64,000 nucleotides of DNA from JANQHS01 sp965227315 (GTDB taxonomy: Bacteria; Bacteroidota; Bacteroidia; Cytophagales; CCMP332), in assembly GCA_965227315.1 (NCBI GenBank), contig OZ245737.1, forward strand, positions 1,240,001 to 1,304,000, written 5' to 3'. The notes under the pieces were generated by a model, which saw only the letters and a program-made list of their open reading frames with translations, did no database searches and was not told the origin of the DNA. Below are positions 17,665-26,138 of the stretch, in pieces. The position numbers and the translations under genes were made by a program. Positions within the stretch are counted from its first letter, which is position 1, and each line of letters starts with the position of its first letter.

Positions 17665-18900
17665 TTATTTTTGCCTGACTGGCAGCACTATGCGAAAGGT
17701 TGTACCCTTGTTGGCCTGAGAGCTTTTCACGAAGATCCTTCCACCATGATATTCCTCAATGATCCGCTTGGCAAGCGTAAGTCCAAGACCCCAGCCCCTG
17801 GCCTTCGAAGACACGCCCGGCCTGAAGATCTGTGCTATTCTCGCCTTTGAAATGCCCTTACCGGTATCACTGATATCCAGAAAGAGCTGTCCGTTCTCCG
17901 GACCGTTGAGTTCGAGAATAATGCTTCCCTTGCCCTCAATAGCATCGGCGGAATTCTTGCATACATTCTCGATCACCCATTGGAAGAGCGATCGGTTCAA
18001 TTCCACCATGGTACCCTTGGGAATATCACTTTTGATCGACATCTGAATTTTGGTACTGATCCTTTTCTGCAGATAGGAAACGATCTTTTCGAGCGCATCC
18101 ATGATATCCTCTTCCTTGATACTGGGGACCGAACCAATATTGGAAAAGCGCTGGGTTACAACCTCCAGTCGCTGAACATCCTTCTCCAGCTCTTCGAATA
18201 CGGGATCGTCCTTGTATTTATCCTTTTCCTTAAAGTATTCCAGCCATGCCACCAATGAGGAAAGCGGCGTGCCCAACTGGTGAGCCGTTTCCTTGGCAAG
18301 TCCTACCCATACCCGATTTTGCTCCGCCCTTCTGGATACACTAAAAAGATAATAGGCCCCAAAAGCAAAGACCGCGATCACCGATAGCTGGACATAAGGG
18401 TACCATCGAAGCTGATAAAGCAGATCCGAGTTCCTGTAAAAAATGTATTGGGTCACGCCAAACGCCACAACAGGAATGGGATCGTTTTCCGATTTCATCA
18501 GATCCAGTTCGTCCAGGAGGATCTCCATTTTTTTCTCTTCGGAGGCATTTGCCGGGAAACGGATGTTCCTGGAGTTATTGGGGCCCAACGGAACCTGGTC
18601 TTCTCCGGTCAGTATAACCGGGATCGAGGTATTGACCTCGATGATCTCGGAACTGATGAAATTGACATTTTCATCCAGGGAGGCATTGGCAAGGTACTCC
18701 AGGGATTTGGCGTAAAGATCGATCAGCGTCTTTTCCCTTTCCTTCAGCTTGCCAACCAAAAAATTGGTATAGACCAGCGAAATACCTCCAATGACCAGGG
18801 CCACAACAAGGATCAGGATCTTGTACATGGCCTTATTCCGGTACACGTCCATCATGGACACCCCAAAAGGGATCGAGCTTTTCTTCTGTTTTCCTTCCAT
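17665..18900 (-). CDS. Membrane sensor histidine kinase
   Basis: The 411-residue product has two membrane helices (about 27-48 and 168-187) enclosing a periplasmic sensor segment of about 120 residues. A cytoplasmic kinase core follows with the H-box GLAKETAHQLGTPLSSL (His207), N-box ENVCKNSADAIEG, and G-boxes SDTGKGIS and GWGLGLTLAKRIIEEY. The AHQLGTPLSSL form is a well-conserved Bacteroidota type. No receiver gene is adjacent, so its partner is unknown. It diverges from the small secreted protein gene at 18970. Confidence 0.9.
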   Translation of the reverse strand: MEGKQKKSSIPFGVSMMDVYRNKAMYKILILVVALVIGGISLVYTNFLVGKLKEREKTLIDLYAKSLEYLANASLDENVNFISSEIIEVNTSIPVILTGEDQVPLGPNNSRNIRFPANASEEKKMEILLDELDLMKSENDPIPVVAFGVTQYIFYRNSDLLYQLRWYPYVQLSVIAVFAFGAYYLFSVSRRAEQNRVWVGLAKETAHQLGTPLSSLVAWLEYFKEKDKYKDDPVFEELEKDVQRLEVVTQRFSNIGSVPSIKEEDIMDALEKIVSYLQKRISTKIQMSIKSDIPKGTMVELNRSLFQWVIENVCKNSADAIEGKGSIILELNGPENGQLFLDISDTGKGISKARIAQIFRPGVSSKARGWGLGLTLAKRIIEEYHGGRIFVKSSQANKGTTFRIVLPVRQK

Positions 18901-18969
18901 CGACTATGGGCAGCTTTTTATAATTTGGCAGCCCTTTTGCACGCAAAAGAATAAAACGGCTTTCAAGCT

Positions 18970-19377
18970 ATGAAAATTTTATTTGCTCTGACCTTCGTGC
19001 TTGCCCTTGCGGATCATGCATATTCGAATCAACCCGCAAATCTAAAAGAATGCATAGTGGAATTGGACGAATTTCTTTCTCCGGAGGAAGAGGAAGCATT
19101 CCTTGAATATCCCGAAACCTCGATTCTGGCCGCCTACGATCTGAGCCTTGGTAACTACATCAGAAATACCTGGCTTTTCGATGAGGATTCTCCGCTTTAT
19201 ACCTATTTCACCGATATGTGTGTACAAACGCCTCACCAAATGAGCACCATTATCATGGTGACCTATCATAGAGCAAAAACGGGGAAATTCATTCACCTGG
19301 ATAGCCAGATCGAAGACCTGATCGGAGAAAAGGCTCACAGAAAATGTAAGGGTGAAGTCGATCCCGAGTTCGAATAG
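18970..19377 (+). CDS. Small secreted protein, DUF6794-like
   Basis: The 135-residue product has a signal peptide (KILFALTFVLALADHAYS). The mature part shows LKECIVELDEFLSPEEEEAF, LGNYIRNTWLF, YFTDMCVQTPHQMSTIIMVTYHRAKTG; from memory this fits the DUF6794 family, whose function is unknown. It converges on lpdA with a hairpin terminator between them. Confidence 0.6.
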   Translation: MKILFALTFVLALADHAYSNQPANLKECIVELDEFLSPEEEEAFLEYPETSILAAYDLSLGNYIRNTWLFDEDSPLYTYFTDMCVQTPHQMSTIIMVTYHRAKTGKFIHLDSQIEDLIGEKAHRKCKGEVDPEFE

Positions 19378-19404
19378 ACCCCGATCATTTCGAAGACATA
19401 AAAA

Positions 19405-19430
19405 AAGGGTGCCTAATGCACCCTTCATTT
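19405..19430. terminator. Bidirectional terminator between 18970 gene and lpdA
   Basis: AAGGGTGC (19405-19412) and GCACCCTT (19418-19425) form a perfect 8-bp stem with a 5-nt loop. Plus-strand T residues follow and an A run precedes it (T run for the minus strand). It suits two convergent genes. Confidence 0.75.
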
Positions 19431-19449
19431 CTTACCAAGACTCCAGATC

Positions 19450-20844
19450 TTATAGATGAATCACTTCATCATAGGCAGCTGCCGAGGCTTCCATCACGGC
19501 TTCTGACATGGTCGGATGCGGGTGAACAGCCTTGATCATCTCGTGGCCCGTAGTCTCAAGTTTTCTTGCAGCCACGATCTCGGCGATCATCTCGGTTACA
19601 TTGGCTCCGATCATATGAGCTCCAAGAAGCTCTCCGTATTTCTTATCATAGATCATCTTCACAAATCCCCCGCTTGCTCCGGCTGCTTTAGCCTTTCCTG
19701 AAGCGGTGAAAGGGAATTTTCCGATCCTCAACTCATAACCCGCTTCCTTGGCCTGCTCCTCGGTATATCCAACCGACGCGATCTCAGGGCTGCAATAAGT
19801 ACATCCCGGGATGTTGTTATAGTCCAATGGCTCGGGATTCTCTCCGGCGATCTTTTCTACACAGATGATCCCCTCAGCAGAGGCAACATGGGCCAGCGCT
19901 GGACCATGAACGATGTCACCGATCGCATAATACCCTTTTTGGCTGGTGGAATAATAATCGTCGACGATGATCTTTCCTTTTTCGGTTTTGATGCCTACAT
20001 CTTCAAGGCCTATGCCTTCAAGGTTTGTTGAGATCCCAACAGCGGAAAGAACGATGTCACAATTGATCACTTCTTCGCCCTTCTTTCCCTTCACGGTAAC
20101 CTTACAGCCCTTACCCTTGGTATCAACATTGGTCACTTCGGAAGAAACCATGGTCTTGATCCCGGCTTTTCTGAAGGACCTTTCCAATTCTTTGGAGACA
20201 TCCGCATCCTCTACCGGCACAAGCCTTGGCAGGAATTCGACGATGGTCACATCCACACCGATGGTCGCAAAGAAATAGGCAAACTCAACACCGATCGCTC
20301 CGGATCCGACTACCACCATGGATTTTGGCATTTTATCCAGAACCATGGCATCGCGGTAACCGATGATCTTCTTACCATCCAAGGGAAGCGTGGGAAGTTC
20401 CCTTGAGCGTGCGCCGGTGGCGATGATGATGTTCGCAGCATCATAATCCGTCTTCTTACCCTTGTCGTCGGTCACTTCAAGCTTGTTGCCTTTTTTGACC
20501 TTTCCGAATCCTTCGATGACATCGATCTTGTTTTTCTTCATGAGGAAGGCCACACCCTTGCTCATGCTGTCGGCAACACCGCGACTCCTTTCTACCATGC
20601 CCTTCAGGTCCGCTTTTGAACCGGATACAGTGATCCCGTAATCCTTTGAATGATTGATATATTCAAAAACCTGGGCGCTTTTCAACAATGCCTTTGTCGG
20701 GATACATCCCCAGTTCAGACAAACACCTCCAAGGCTTTCTTTTTCTACGACAGCAACCTTTTTACCCAGTTGCGCTGCCCTGATCGCAGCTACATATCCA
20801 CCGGGTCCGCTACCCAGAACTATTACATCATATTTTGTGGCCAT
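19450..20844 (-). CDS. lpdA: Dihydrolipoyl dehydrogenase (E3)
   Basis: This 464-residue flavoprotein reoxidises dihydrolipoamide in 2-oxoacid dehydrogenase complexes. The FAD motif GSGPGGYVAA (11-20), redox pair GGVCLNWGCIPTKAL (C42, C47), NAD motif VVGSGAIGVEFA and catalytic HPHPTMSEA near the C-terminus are all present. A perfect TACCTTTG box lies just upstream. No E1/E2 genes are adjacent. Confidence 0.95.
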   Translation of the reverse strand: MATKYDVIVLGSGPGGYVAAIRAAQLGKKVAVVEKESLGGVCLNWGCIPTKALLKSAQVFEYINHSKDYGITVSGSKADLKGMVERSRGVADSMSKGVAFLMKKNKIDVIEGFGKVKKGNKLEVTDDKGKKTDYDAANIIIATGARSRELPTLPLDGKKIIGYRDAMVLDKMPKSMVVVGSGAIGVEFAYFFATIGVDVTIVEFLPRLVPVEDADVSKELERSFRKAGIKTMVSSEVTNVDTKGKGCKVTVKGKKGEEVINCDIVLSAVGISTNLEGIGLEDVGIKTEKGKIIVDDYYSTSQKGYYAIGDIVHGPALAHVASAEGIICVEKIAGENPEPLDYNNIPGCTYCSPEIASVGYTEEQAKEAGYELRIGKFPFTASGKAKAAGASGGFVKMIYDKKYGELLGAHMIGANVTEMIAEIVAARKLETTGHEMIKAVHPHPTMSEAVMEASAAAYDEVIHL

Positions 20845-20866
20845 ATCCTTGTGATTTATGCGGTCG

Positions 20867-20874
20867 CAAAGGTA
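20867..20874 (-). promoter_or_regulatory. Predicted -7 box for lpdA
   Basis: The minus strand reads TACCTTTG, an exact TAnnTTTG match, 22 bp before the lpdA ATG. It is the same octamer as in the atpD and ABM-gene promoters. Confidence 0.5.
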
Positions 20875-20939
20875 GAAATCCCAGCTAATTTTTTCCCCTC
20901 ATTCTTCCCCGGCAATTCAAAAAACTCAGATCGCCTAGA

Positions 20940-23900
20940 TCACCTTTTCACAAAGCGGCATTTACTGATCCCTGCCGAGGTTCTCACAAAAATGCTGTAG
21001 AATCCGGGTACGAGATTCGAAATGTTTATTTCGTTCGATGAGCTCAAAAATCCAGGCTCAAAACGCTTTCCCGAATTATCGAGTATCCATAGTTCTTCCA
21101 CGGCATCCTCCGCCGCAAGGCTGAGGTAAAGAGTTTCATAGGCAGGATTTGGATGCACCGAAATCTCGCTTGGTACAGAACCCGAAAGAAGGTGATCCAA
21201 CATATAATCCTGACAGGCCGATAGCTTTGAGCAACCATCCTTATTGACCAGAACCGCATAGGATCCGGGACCGGAAGGAGAAAAGGATTGTTGCGTAGCG
21301 CCAGGGATTATCGTGAATCCGTTCAGGCAATCATACCATTGGTAGGTGGCGGAATTCTGATTTGAAATAAGATTGCCGCCCTGTAATCTGATGGATGTAT
21401 CTATATCCACGATCACAAGGTTGACTGTTATCGCGCTATCACAGCCGGCAGCAGAGAGGACGGTATCGGAATACTGACCCGATGTGTACCAGATAAAATT
21501 CCCGCTGGGTGATATCAGGGAGTCACATGCGGAAGCATTGATAGTCCCTGTCTGGGGTGCAAAGATCTCCAGATCGATAAAAAGAATGCTGTCACAGCCA
21601 ATAGAATTGATCAGGGTGTCGGTATACACACCCGACGATGTATATGTCACTCCGTTCTGGGCCCAGGTATATTCAAAACAGGCAGAATCTGCAAAAAAGG
21701 ACGAATCAGAATCCAGAATGGTCAAAACCAGGGTCACCAGTGAATCGCAACCATCAGCATTTTGAAGATTGGCCTGATAAAGCCCCGAATTGAAATATGT
21801 CATCCCTGTAGCCGGCCATGTATAATTGTCACAGTTTTCAACCGAATCCACACCGGAGTTCGATTGATTCAATACAAGCTGGAGCATCGAGACTGAATCA
21901 CATCCCTTTGAATTGATCAGGGTGTCATAGTATGTGCCTGAAAGAAGATAGGTTTGACCATTGCTGCCCCAGGTGAAGCTATCGCAGGAAACAATGTTTT
22001 CCACGCCGATCGTACTCGGATTGATCGTGAGGTCCAGGGTTACTACGGAATCACAACCGTCTGCATTGGTGGTCGTATCGGAATAGATCCCGGAAGAAAA
22101 ATAATAGACACCGCTCAGGTCCCAAAAGAAGCTATCACACTCGACCACAGCCAATGAACCGGTGTTGTTGTTGATCGTCAGATCCAGGCGAGCCAGCGAA
22201 TCGCATCCGAATTGATTCGAAAGCAGGATGGAATCCTTTGCAGAAGAAAAATAGGTATTGCCCGTTGCCGGCCAGAAAAAACTGTCACAGGTGACCACAA
22301 GTTCATCTCCCGAATTGGAATTGTTGATGGTCAGATCCAGGGTCAAGGTAGCCGGACATCCAACGCCTCCTGCAATTGAGGTGGTATAGATCCCTGAGCT
22401 GGTATAGGTCTGGTTTGTTGCTGTCCAGGTATAGCTATCGCAAGATACTACCGTATCAGAGCCGGTGATGAGCAGTTTTAGCGTACGCGTGGAATCGCAA
22501 CCGTCGGCATTGGAATATGTCTGGGTATATGTTCCGCTGGCACTATAGGTATTTCCGTTATAAGGCCAAACATAATCGGAGCAGGAGATCACGCTGTCCT
22601 GGCCAGTATCGCTTTGACCCAGTTGTAGGGAAAGCGTCACCAGCGAATCACAACCATGGGCATTGGTTAGAGTGGCAGCATAGTTTCCATCAGAGGTATA
22701 GGTCTGACCGGTAGCGCCCCATGTGTATGAATCACAAGAAAATACATTGTCGGTGACCGTGTCGCTAGTATTGATGGTCAGGTTAATGGTCGCATAATTG
22801 AAGCAGCCATTTCCTATGGCAACAGTATCGACATAGACGCCCGAGGTGGTATAAGTCTTCCCTCCGGCACTTGTATAAGAATTACAAGCGGTTACGAATG
22901 TATTGCTGAAGGTATTGGTGCACTGGGAATACCTGGTGAAGAAAACATCGGCTGTATTGACGGCGGTCATATTGAATGCAGATGACGTAGGGTCGAAGTC
23001 TGCAGTTCCGGAAAAATGTCCGGCCAGGATCACACTTCCGGTACCCGTGCTTTCCAGGGCATGTGAACGGATAAGACCGGTTCCCATAATCGTTCCAACC
23101 CAATTGAACGTTCCCGAGGAGTTCAGTCTCATCACATAGGTATCCGAAGAACCCATGGGAAATACAATATTGGTTCCGCTTCCGGGATCAAAATCCACAG
23201 GGCCATTGAAACTACCCGTAGCATAAAAATTGCCCCCGGCATCAGTTGTGACCCTATGGGTAGGTGTAAAAACAAATGGTGAGGTAGTGGTCTCGGCATC
23301 GATCTGCTTTGCCCAGATAAAATTCCCCGACAGGTTGAGCTTCAAAAAGAAAACACCCCCCTGCGATGCTGACATGTTAAAGGTCCCTGAACCCGGATTA
23401 AAATCAACAGTGCCCTCGAAAAGCCCGGAAAGATAAATCCCGTTGGAGGGTGAATAGGCGATGGATAAGCCTTCATCGACCTGGGTTCCTCCGATTCCCC
23501 TGGCCCAGCTTAGGTTACCGGCGGAGGTCAATCTGATCACAAAGGCATCGACGTTGCCATTTACTGGAAGAGATACTGTACCGGAACCCGGGTCAAAATC
23601 ATTTGTGCCCGCATATTTCCCGGTCAAATAGGCATTTCCATTGGCATCCACCTCCATGGAGTGGCACCAATCCTGGCCCGTGCTGCCGACACTTCTGGCA
23701 AATTGGAATGCCCCGGCCGAATTGTACTTCACGAAGAATACATCATCTCCGCTCTGCGGGGTCAGGTTGACAACTCCCGCCCCGGGATCAAAGTCCAGGG
23801 TCGATGAATAATAGCCCGCGAAATACACGTTACCATTGTTATCAATGTCCACGGCCGTTCCGGCTTCGGCAGCAAAATCACCATAGTCATAGGCCCACAT

Positions 23901-24386
23901 ATAATTTCCGGATGAGTTCAGTTTCAGGATGAAGGCATCCCATAAAAAACTCGCGCTCAAGTTTTGCACTCCTGAGCCGGGATCGAAATCCACAGTACCC
24001 AGAAACCGACCTACTACCGCCACCTCACCTGTCGAAGAGACCGCGATATCATATCCCCGATCCTCCTGAGTACCGCCGATTTTTCTTGCCCAAATCAAGT
24101 TCCCAAGGGGATTGTATTTCGCTATGAAAACATCATAATTCCCACCGCTCGTCAGGTTCGTAGTTCCGGCGCCAGGATCAAAATCAACGGTACCGGCAAA
24201 CTGGCCGGTTACGTAAATATTCCCAGCCGCGTCGACATCCATGGCCGAAATGGCCTCATAACCTAAGGTGCCAAAGGAGCCGCCACTAAGCGATCTGGCA
24301 AAATCAAATGTTGGCGATTGCTGAGAAAAAGAAAACGCAGATAAAAGGAGTAAAAAGGCGGAGATAAGGTATCTGATCATGATCAT
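20940..24386 (-). CDS. T9SS-exported protein: seven-repeat propeller plus ten CDS-type repeats
   Basis: This 1148-residue secreted protein begins with a signal peptide (start ATG 24386 or 24380). Seven SBBP-like repeats of about 60 residues follow, each carrying a (V/L/A/N)DF(D/N)P motif such as TVDFDPGAGTTNL, which predicts a seven-bladed beta-propeller (about 30-470). Ten repeats of about 50 residues come next, with the pattern CDSYTW...QTYTSSGxY...GCDSxxTLxLTI. The C-terminal 75 residues (HPNPAYETLYLSL...NLVPGFYSIFVRTSAGISKCRFVKR) match a type A T9SS sorting domain. The cysteine pair in each repeat may form a disulfide. It is probably a surface or secreted adhesin-like protein. A relative with the same architecture is at 47057. 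Confidence 0.85.
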   Translation of the reverse strand: MIMIRYLISAFLLLLSAFSFSQQSPTFDFARSLSGGSFGTLGYEAISAMDVDAAGNIYVTGQFAGTVDFDPGAGTTNLTSGGNYDVFIAKYNPLGNLIWARKIGGTQEDRGYDIAVSSTGEVAVVGRFLGTVDFDPGSGVQNLSASFLWDAFILKLNSSGNYMWAYDYGDFAAEAGTAVDIDNNGNVYFAGYYSSTLDFDPGAGVVNLTPQSGDDVFFVKYNSAGAFQFARSVGSTGQDWCHSMEVDANGNAYLTGKYAGTNDFDPGSGTVSLPVNGNVDAFVIRLTSAGNLSWARGIGGTQVDEGLSIAYSPSNGIYLSGLFEGTVDFNPGSGTFNMSASQGGVFFLKLNLSGNFIWAKQIDAETTTSPFVFTPTHRVTTDAGGNFYATGSFNGPVDFDPGSGTNIVFPMGSSDTYVMRLNSSGTFNWVGTIMGTGLIRSHALESTGTGSVILAGHFSGTADFDPTSSAFNMTAVNTADVFFTRYSQCTNTFSNTFVTACNSYTSAGGKTYTTSGVYVDTVAIGNGCFNYATINLTINTSDTVTDNVFSCDSYTWGATGQTYTSDGNYAATLTNAHGCDSLVTLSLQLGQSDTGQDSVISCSDYVWPYNGNTYSASGTYTQTYSNADGCDSTRTLKLLITGSDTVVSCDSYTWTATNQTYTSSGIYTTSIAGGVGCPATLTLDLTINNSNSGDELVVTCDSFFWPATGNTYFSSAKDSILLSNQFGCDSLARLDLTINNNTGSLAVVECDSFFWDLSGVYYFSSGIYSDTTTNADGCDSVVTLDLTINPSTIGVENIVSCDSFTWGSNGQTYLLSGTYYDTLINSKGCDSVSMLQLVLNQSNSGVDSVENCDNYTWPATGMTYFNSGLYQANLQNADGCDSLVTLVLTILDSDSSFFADSACFEYTWAQNGVTYTSSGVYTDTLINSIGCDSILFIDLEIFAPQTGTINASACDSLISPSGNFIWYTSGQYSDTVLSAAGCDSAITVNLVIVDIDTSIRLQGGNLISNQNSATYQWYDCLNGFTIIPGATQQSFSPSGPGSYAVLVNKDGCSKLSACQDYMLDHLLSGSVPSEISVHPNPAYETLYLSLAAEDAVEELWILDNSGKRFEPGFLSSSNEINISNLVPGFYSIFVRTSAGISKCRFVKR

Positions 24387-24523
24387 GTTAATTCAATTCA
24401 AAAATAAGGACTCAATACATCCGGTCAATTTTTTTCGGCAGCAAAATTAAATGCTGTCATAATCAGATTGTTTTCATTTTTTTTAAGCTTTTATTAAATC
24501 TTATCCTTACTAACGAAAAAACT

Positions 24524-25270
24524 ATGGGAAAACTCGATGGGAAGACCGCCCTGATCACTGGGGCCACAAGAGGGATCGGCAAGGGCATCGCCGAGAGCTT
24601 TGCTGAGGAAGGCGCCAACGTTGCATTCACCTATATGTCCAGCCAGGATCTCGCCAAGGGAATTGAAAGCGATTTGAATGCCATGGGCATCAAGGCCAAG
24701 GCCTATCATTCAGACGCCTCGGATTTCGCCAAGGCTGAAGAACTTATCAATACCGTGATCGAGGAATTCGGATCATTGGACATCCTTGTCAACAATGCCG
24801 GTATCACCCAGGACAACCTGATGATGCGAATGACGGAAGAGATGTGGGATGCCGTGCTCAAAACCAACCTGAAATCATGCTTTAACACCGTGAAGGCTTC
24901 CAACCGCCAAATGATGAAACAAAGGGCCGGAAGCATCATCAATATCACTTCGGTAGTTGGCATCAAGGGAAATGCAGGCCAATCCAATTATGCTGCATCC
25001 AAAGCCGGAATGATCGGTTTTACGAAATCCGTAGCTCTTGAGCTCGGCTCGAGGAATATCCGCTGCAATGCCGTGGCTCCGGGCTTTATCGAGACTGAGA
25101 TGACGGAAAAATTAGACCAGGCAATGGTGGACGGGTGGAAATCCGCGATCCCTTTGAAAAGAGGTGGCACACCTGAAGATGTAGCCAATGCCTGTGTATT
25201 CCTGGCATCGGATGACTCGGCCTATATCACCGGTCAGGTGCTGCAGGTGGACGGCGGTATGCTTACTTAG
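24524..25270 (+). CDS. fabG: 3-oxoacyl-ACP reductase
   Basis: This 248-residue SDR reduces 3-oxoacyl-ACP with NADPH in fatty acid elongation. The cofactor loop TGATRGIG (12-19), NNAG, catalytic Ser in INITSVVG and YxxxK in NYAASKAG are all present, and the C-terminus VLQVDGGMLT is typical of FabG. Convergent with the DUF4249 gene (8-bp overlap). An acyl carrier protein gene is about 3.3 kb away, beyond the receptor pair. Confidence 0.92.
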   Translation: MGKLDGKTALITGATRGIGKGIAESFAEEGANVAFTYMSSQDLAKGIESDLNAMGIKAKAYHSDASDFAKAEELINTVIEEFGSLDILVNNAGITQDNLMMRMTEEMWDAVLKTNLKSCFNTVKASNRQMMKQRAGSIINITSVVGIKGNAGQSNYAASKAGMIGFTKSVALELGSRNIRCNAVAPGFIETEMTEKLDQAMVDGWKSAIPLKRGGTPEDVANACVFLASDDSAYITGQVLQVDGGMLT

Positions 25271-26138
25271 GCCGGGTGATGATCCCCCATTTGGCATCCA
25301 CGGCCGATACCTGAAAAAATCCCAGAGCATCCCCGGATAGGTTCGTTCGGGGATTTGCAGGGGGTGGACTGAACATTCCCCCGTCATTGTTGATCGCCCG
25401 GTCAAGATCAGAAGTATAAATGTATCCAGCCCTTGTCAGGCTCAATTGCTCCACATAGAATGTGTCGGTAAGAGCATAATAAACGGGAGCCGGAAATCCC
25501 TCGATCGATTCCTGGATTAGCTTGTCGTCTGCATAGAACAAGGCCCTTCCGTCTTCGTTCTCCAATTCTCCGTTCCTGAAGAAATTCCACTGATAATAGT
25601 CTATGGTATTTGGAGGCTCGGTGGCATATAAAAGCAATTGGTAATACCTGCCGGTATCCTGAGGGCTGAGGTCATTCTGTTCCTCAAGGTCTTCCTTTCT
25701 TTCCTGATCGAGTTCCACGACAAGACTGTCCATGGGCGCGACCCGAAGCAAGGTTTCAGTTGCCGCATATTCTTTCCCTTCAGCCTGGACGATCAATTTG
25801 TAGTTGTTCCCTACAATTCCTCCAAACGAATCCACCGACACATACAATCCCTCGGTTTCAGCTCCGCCGAGTCCTATGAAAAAGAATTCCCTCAACATAT
25901 TCTCCATGTTGGGATCCCATTCTTCAATTTTGACGATGGCATCTGCAACACCCCTGAAGTCAGGGTCATCATAGAGACCAAGAGATTTGGAGATCAGCAC
26001 CGGGTAGAACCGGACTGAGTCGGTTACCAGGGCCTGGATCACGATGCGATCGGTAGGGGCCTGATCCACATCCAATTGGATCACCTCCTCGCAGGAGAAC
26101 AACAGTGGAAGGGATAATATGATCAATAACCTCTTCAT
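25263..26138 (-). CDS. DUF4249 lipoprotein, partner of TonB receptor
   Basis: The 291-residue product has a lipobox (LLFSC, Cys16) and the start EEVIQLDVDQAPTDRIVIQALVTDS, characteristic of DUF4249. This family of cell-surface lipoproteins is encoded beside TonB-dependent receptors in Bacteroidota. Its ATG overlaps the receptor stop by one base (TGATG). It probably sits on the receptor as a substrate-binding or lid component; the substrate is unknown. Confidence 0.88.
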   Translation of the reverse strand: MKRLLIILSLPLLFSCEEVIQLDVDQAPTDRIVIQALVTDSVRFYPVLISKSLGLYDDPDFRGVADAIVKIEEWDPNMENMLREFFFIGLGGAETEGLYVSVDSFGGIVGNNYKLIVQAEGKEYAATETLLRVAPMDSLVVELDQERKEDLEEQNDLSPQDTGRYYQLLLYATEPPNTIDYYQWNFFRNGELENEDGRALFYADDKLIQESIEGFPAPVYYALTDTFYVEQLSLTRAGYIYTSDLDRAINNDGGMFSPPPANPRTNLSGDALGFFQVSAVDAKWGIITRPK

